A stretch of 58,784 nucleotides of DNA from Puniceicoccaceae bacterium (GTDB lineage: Bacteria > Verrucomicrobiota > Verrucomicrobiia > Opitutales > Coraliomargaritaceae): the NCBI GenBank assembly GCA_017854655.1, contig JAFMHF010000005.1, positions 1 through 58,784 on the forward strand, in the 5' to 3' direction. A program made the position numbers and the translations under genes. The notes beneath the pieces were generated by a model, which did no database searches, was not told the DNA's origin, and worked only from the letters and a program-made list of their open reading frames with translations. Numbering within the stretch: position 1 is the stretch's first letter; every line of letters starts with the position of its first letter. Of this stretch, positions 57,961 to 58,784 are shown in pieces.

Positions 57961-58635
57961 ATGAAACCACGTGTAAAACTTGCGGAGTCGACGACTGCTG
58001 ATGGCGGTGCCATGACGCTGTATGAGCATGATGGTAAGTATTGCATCAGCTATAGTGGGCAAGAGTTGATGCACTCGGGGGCGAATGCGTCGGAGATTTT
58101 ATTGGGAGAAATTGGCGTCGAGCTATTGGATCGTGACGCTGAAGCGCGGATCTTGATCGGTGGGCTCGGGCTTGGCTTTACCTTACGCAGTGTATTAGAA
58201 AACACTGGGGCGAGCGCGGTGATTGAACTAGTTGAGCTGTTGCCAGAAATTGTCAGCTGGAACCGCGAGTACTTGAAGTCGCTGAATGGCGCGTTGCTGG
58301 AGGATCCTCGCGTAGAGATTCATACCACAGATGTAGTTGCTTATGTGCGAAAGGCTGAGCGTGCGCGTTACGATGTGATCTTAATGGATGTCGACAACGG
58401 CCCGGTGGCGATGGTTTCGGAGACGAATACATCGCTCTATTCGAACAGTGGCTTGCGCTGGATGCGTAGTTCATTGAAGCCTACTGGGCGTGCGGTTTTT
58501 TGGTCTGCTGGCCCAGATCTTCGATTCGAAGATCGTCTTAAACGCGCCGGATTTCGTGTGACTAAGGTACCTGCAAAGGTGCATGCAGGTTCTAAGCGAG
58601 CGGCGTATCTACTCTACGTGGCCAATTACAAGTAG
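57961..58635 (+). CDS. Spermidine-synthase-like methyltransferase-fold protein
   Basis: A 224-residue protein with a spermidine synthase-like Rossmann fold: the nucleotide loop RILIGGLGLGFTLRSVL, VELLPEIVSWN with the acidic end of the second strand, a DVILMDVDNGP strand, and a LKPTGRAVFWSAG segment. The N-terminal beta part is short. The usual spermidine synthase GG-D-G and DSSDP motifs are not complete, so an aminopropyl transfer role is doubtful and a methyltransferase role is equally possible. Confidence 0.7.
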   Translation: MKPRVKLAESTTADGGAMTLYEHDGKYCISYSGQELMHSGANASEILLGEIGVELLDRDAEARILIGGLGLGFTLRSVLENTGASAVIELVELLPEIVSWNREYLKSLNGALLEDPRVEIHTTDVVAYVRKAERARYDVILMDVDNGPVAMVSETNTSLYSNSGLRWMRSSLKPTGRAVFWSAGPDLRFEDRLKRAGFRVTKVPAKVHAGSKRAAYLLYVANYK

Positions 58636-58784
58636 GTTGCCACGGCTGTTTTGAGTCTGCCTAGCCGCTAGATTCGCAGCCGAAATCGACTGTATTGGAC
58701 CATTCTGAGTTTTGAATGCACAGACATCAGCGTACAATGTGTAATTACCCTGAATTCACATGCGTGTAAGTGTCTTGTTTGTAG
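58636..58784. other. Right edge without a recognised gene
   Basis: The last 149 bp hold no open frame that I can support on either strand and no clear RNA or terminator. Confidence 0.4.

Overview
The window is chromosomal DNA from a Gram-negative bacterium, most likely a member of the Verrucomicrobiota, class Opitutae (Puniceicoccales/Coraliomargarita-like). This is inferred from gene content: a very long GreA-type factor of the kind also found in chlamydiae, a MoxR/DUF58/BatA/BatB cluster, a HisI with an altered metal site, and weak or absent Shine-Dalgarno sequences before most genes. An Mla lipid-transport operon and LptE- and BamD-like proteins show that it has an outer membrane. No prophage, insertion sequence, CRISPR array or rRNA gene was seen. 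Most of the window is ordinary core metabolism and cell-envelope maintenance.

Layout. 1-5323: leftward moxR, DUF58, small membrane protein, batA and a batB/batC fusion that runs off the left edge. 5447-7841: an NtrC-type regulator without a partner kinase and a PstS-like secreted binding protein. 7906-8397: tRNA-Gly(GCC) followed by a repeat-rich spacer. 8398-11012: transketolase and a variant hisI. 11461-15365: a HAD sugar-phosphoglycerate phosphatase and a 995-residue fusion of a GpgS-like glycosyltransferase with a GH13_18 sucrose/glucosylglycerate-phosphorylase domain. Together these would make and take apart a glucosylglycerate-type compatible solute, and this is the most interesting locus. 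15470-21382: leftward rpmF-plsX-fabH-bamD-lptE, plus elbB and a ribB with a degenerate GTP cyclohydrolase II domain.

21692-33713: phosphoesterase, hrpB, uppP, trpD, glmM, a TPR protein, rsmB and the long GreA. 33872-37261: a complete mlaEFDCA operon. 37281-45804: DUF983, tatD, sufE, eno, a YfgM-like TPR protein, purU and carB. 46073-50310: a secreted esterase bracketed by short direct repeats, then an unrecognised three-gene envelope operon (TPR anchor, Gly/Ser-rich secreted protein, small secreted protein) and a small TPR-like gene. 50413-58635: rsgA, a methyltransferase, an S4 protein, a MalY/PatB aminotransferase, a secreted C39-like protease with an SHD1 domain, an FAD monooxygenase, a pseudouridine synthase and a spermidine-synthase-like protein.

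Between the genes are several dispersed repeats. One is a two-part family (GATTA-rich module, then a CTCAAGTCTC-type pyrimidine module) placed just in front of leftward genes at five sites. Another is a 79-bp palindromic element in two opposite copies about 31 kb apart. There is also a partial duplicate of the tRNA-Gly 3' end.
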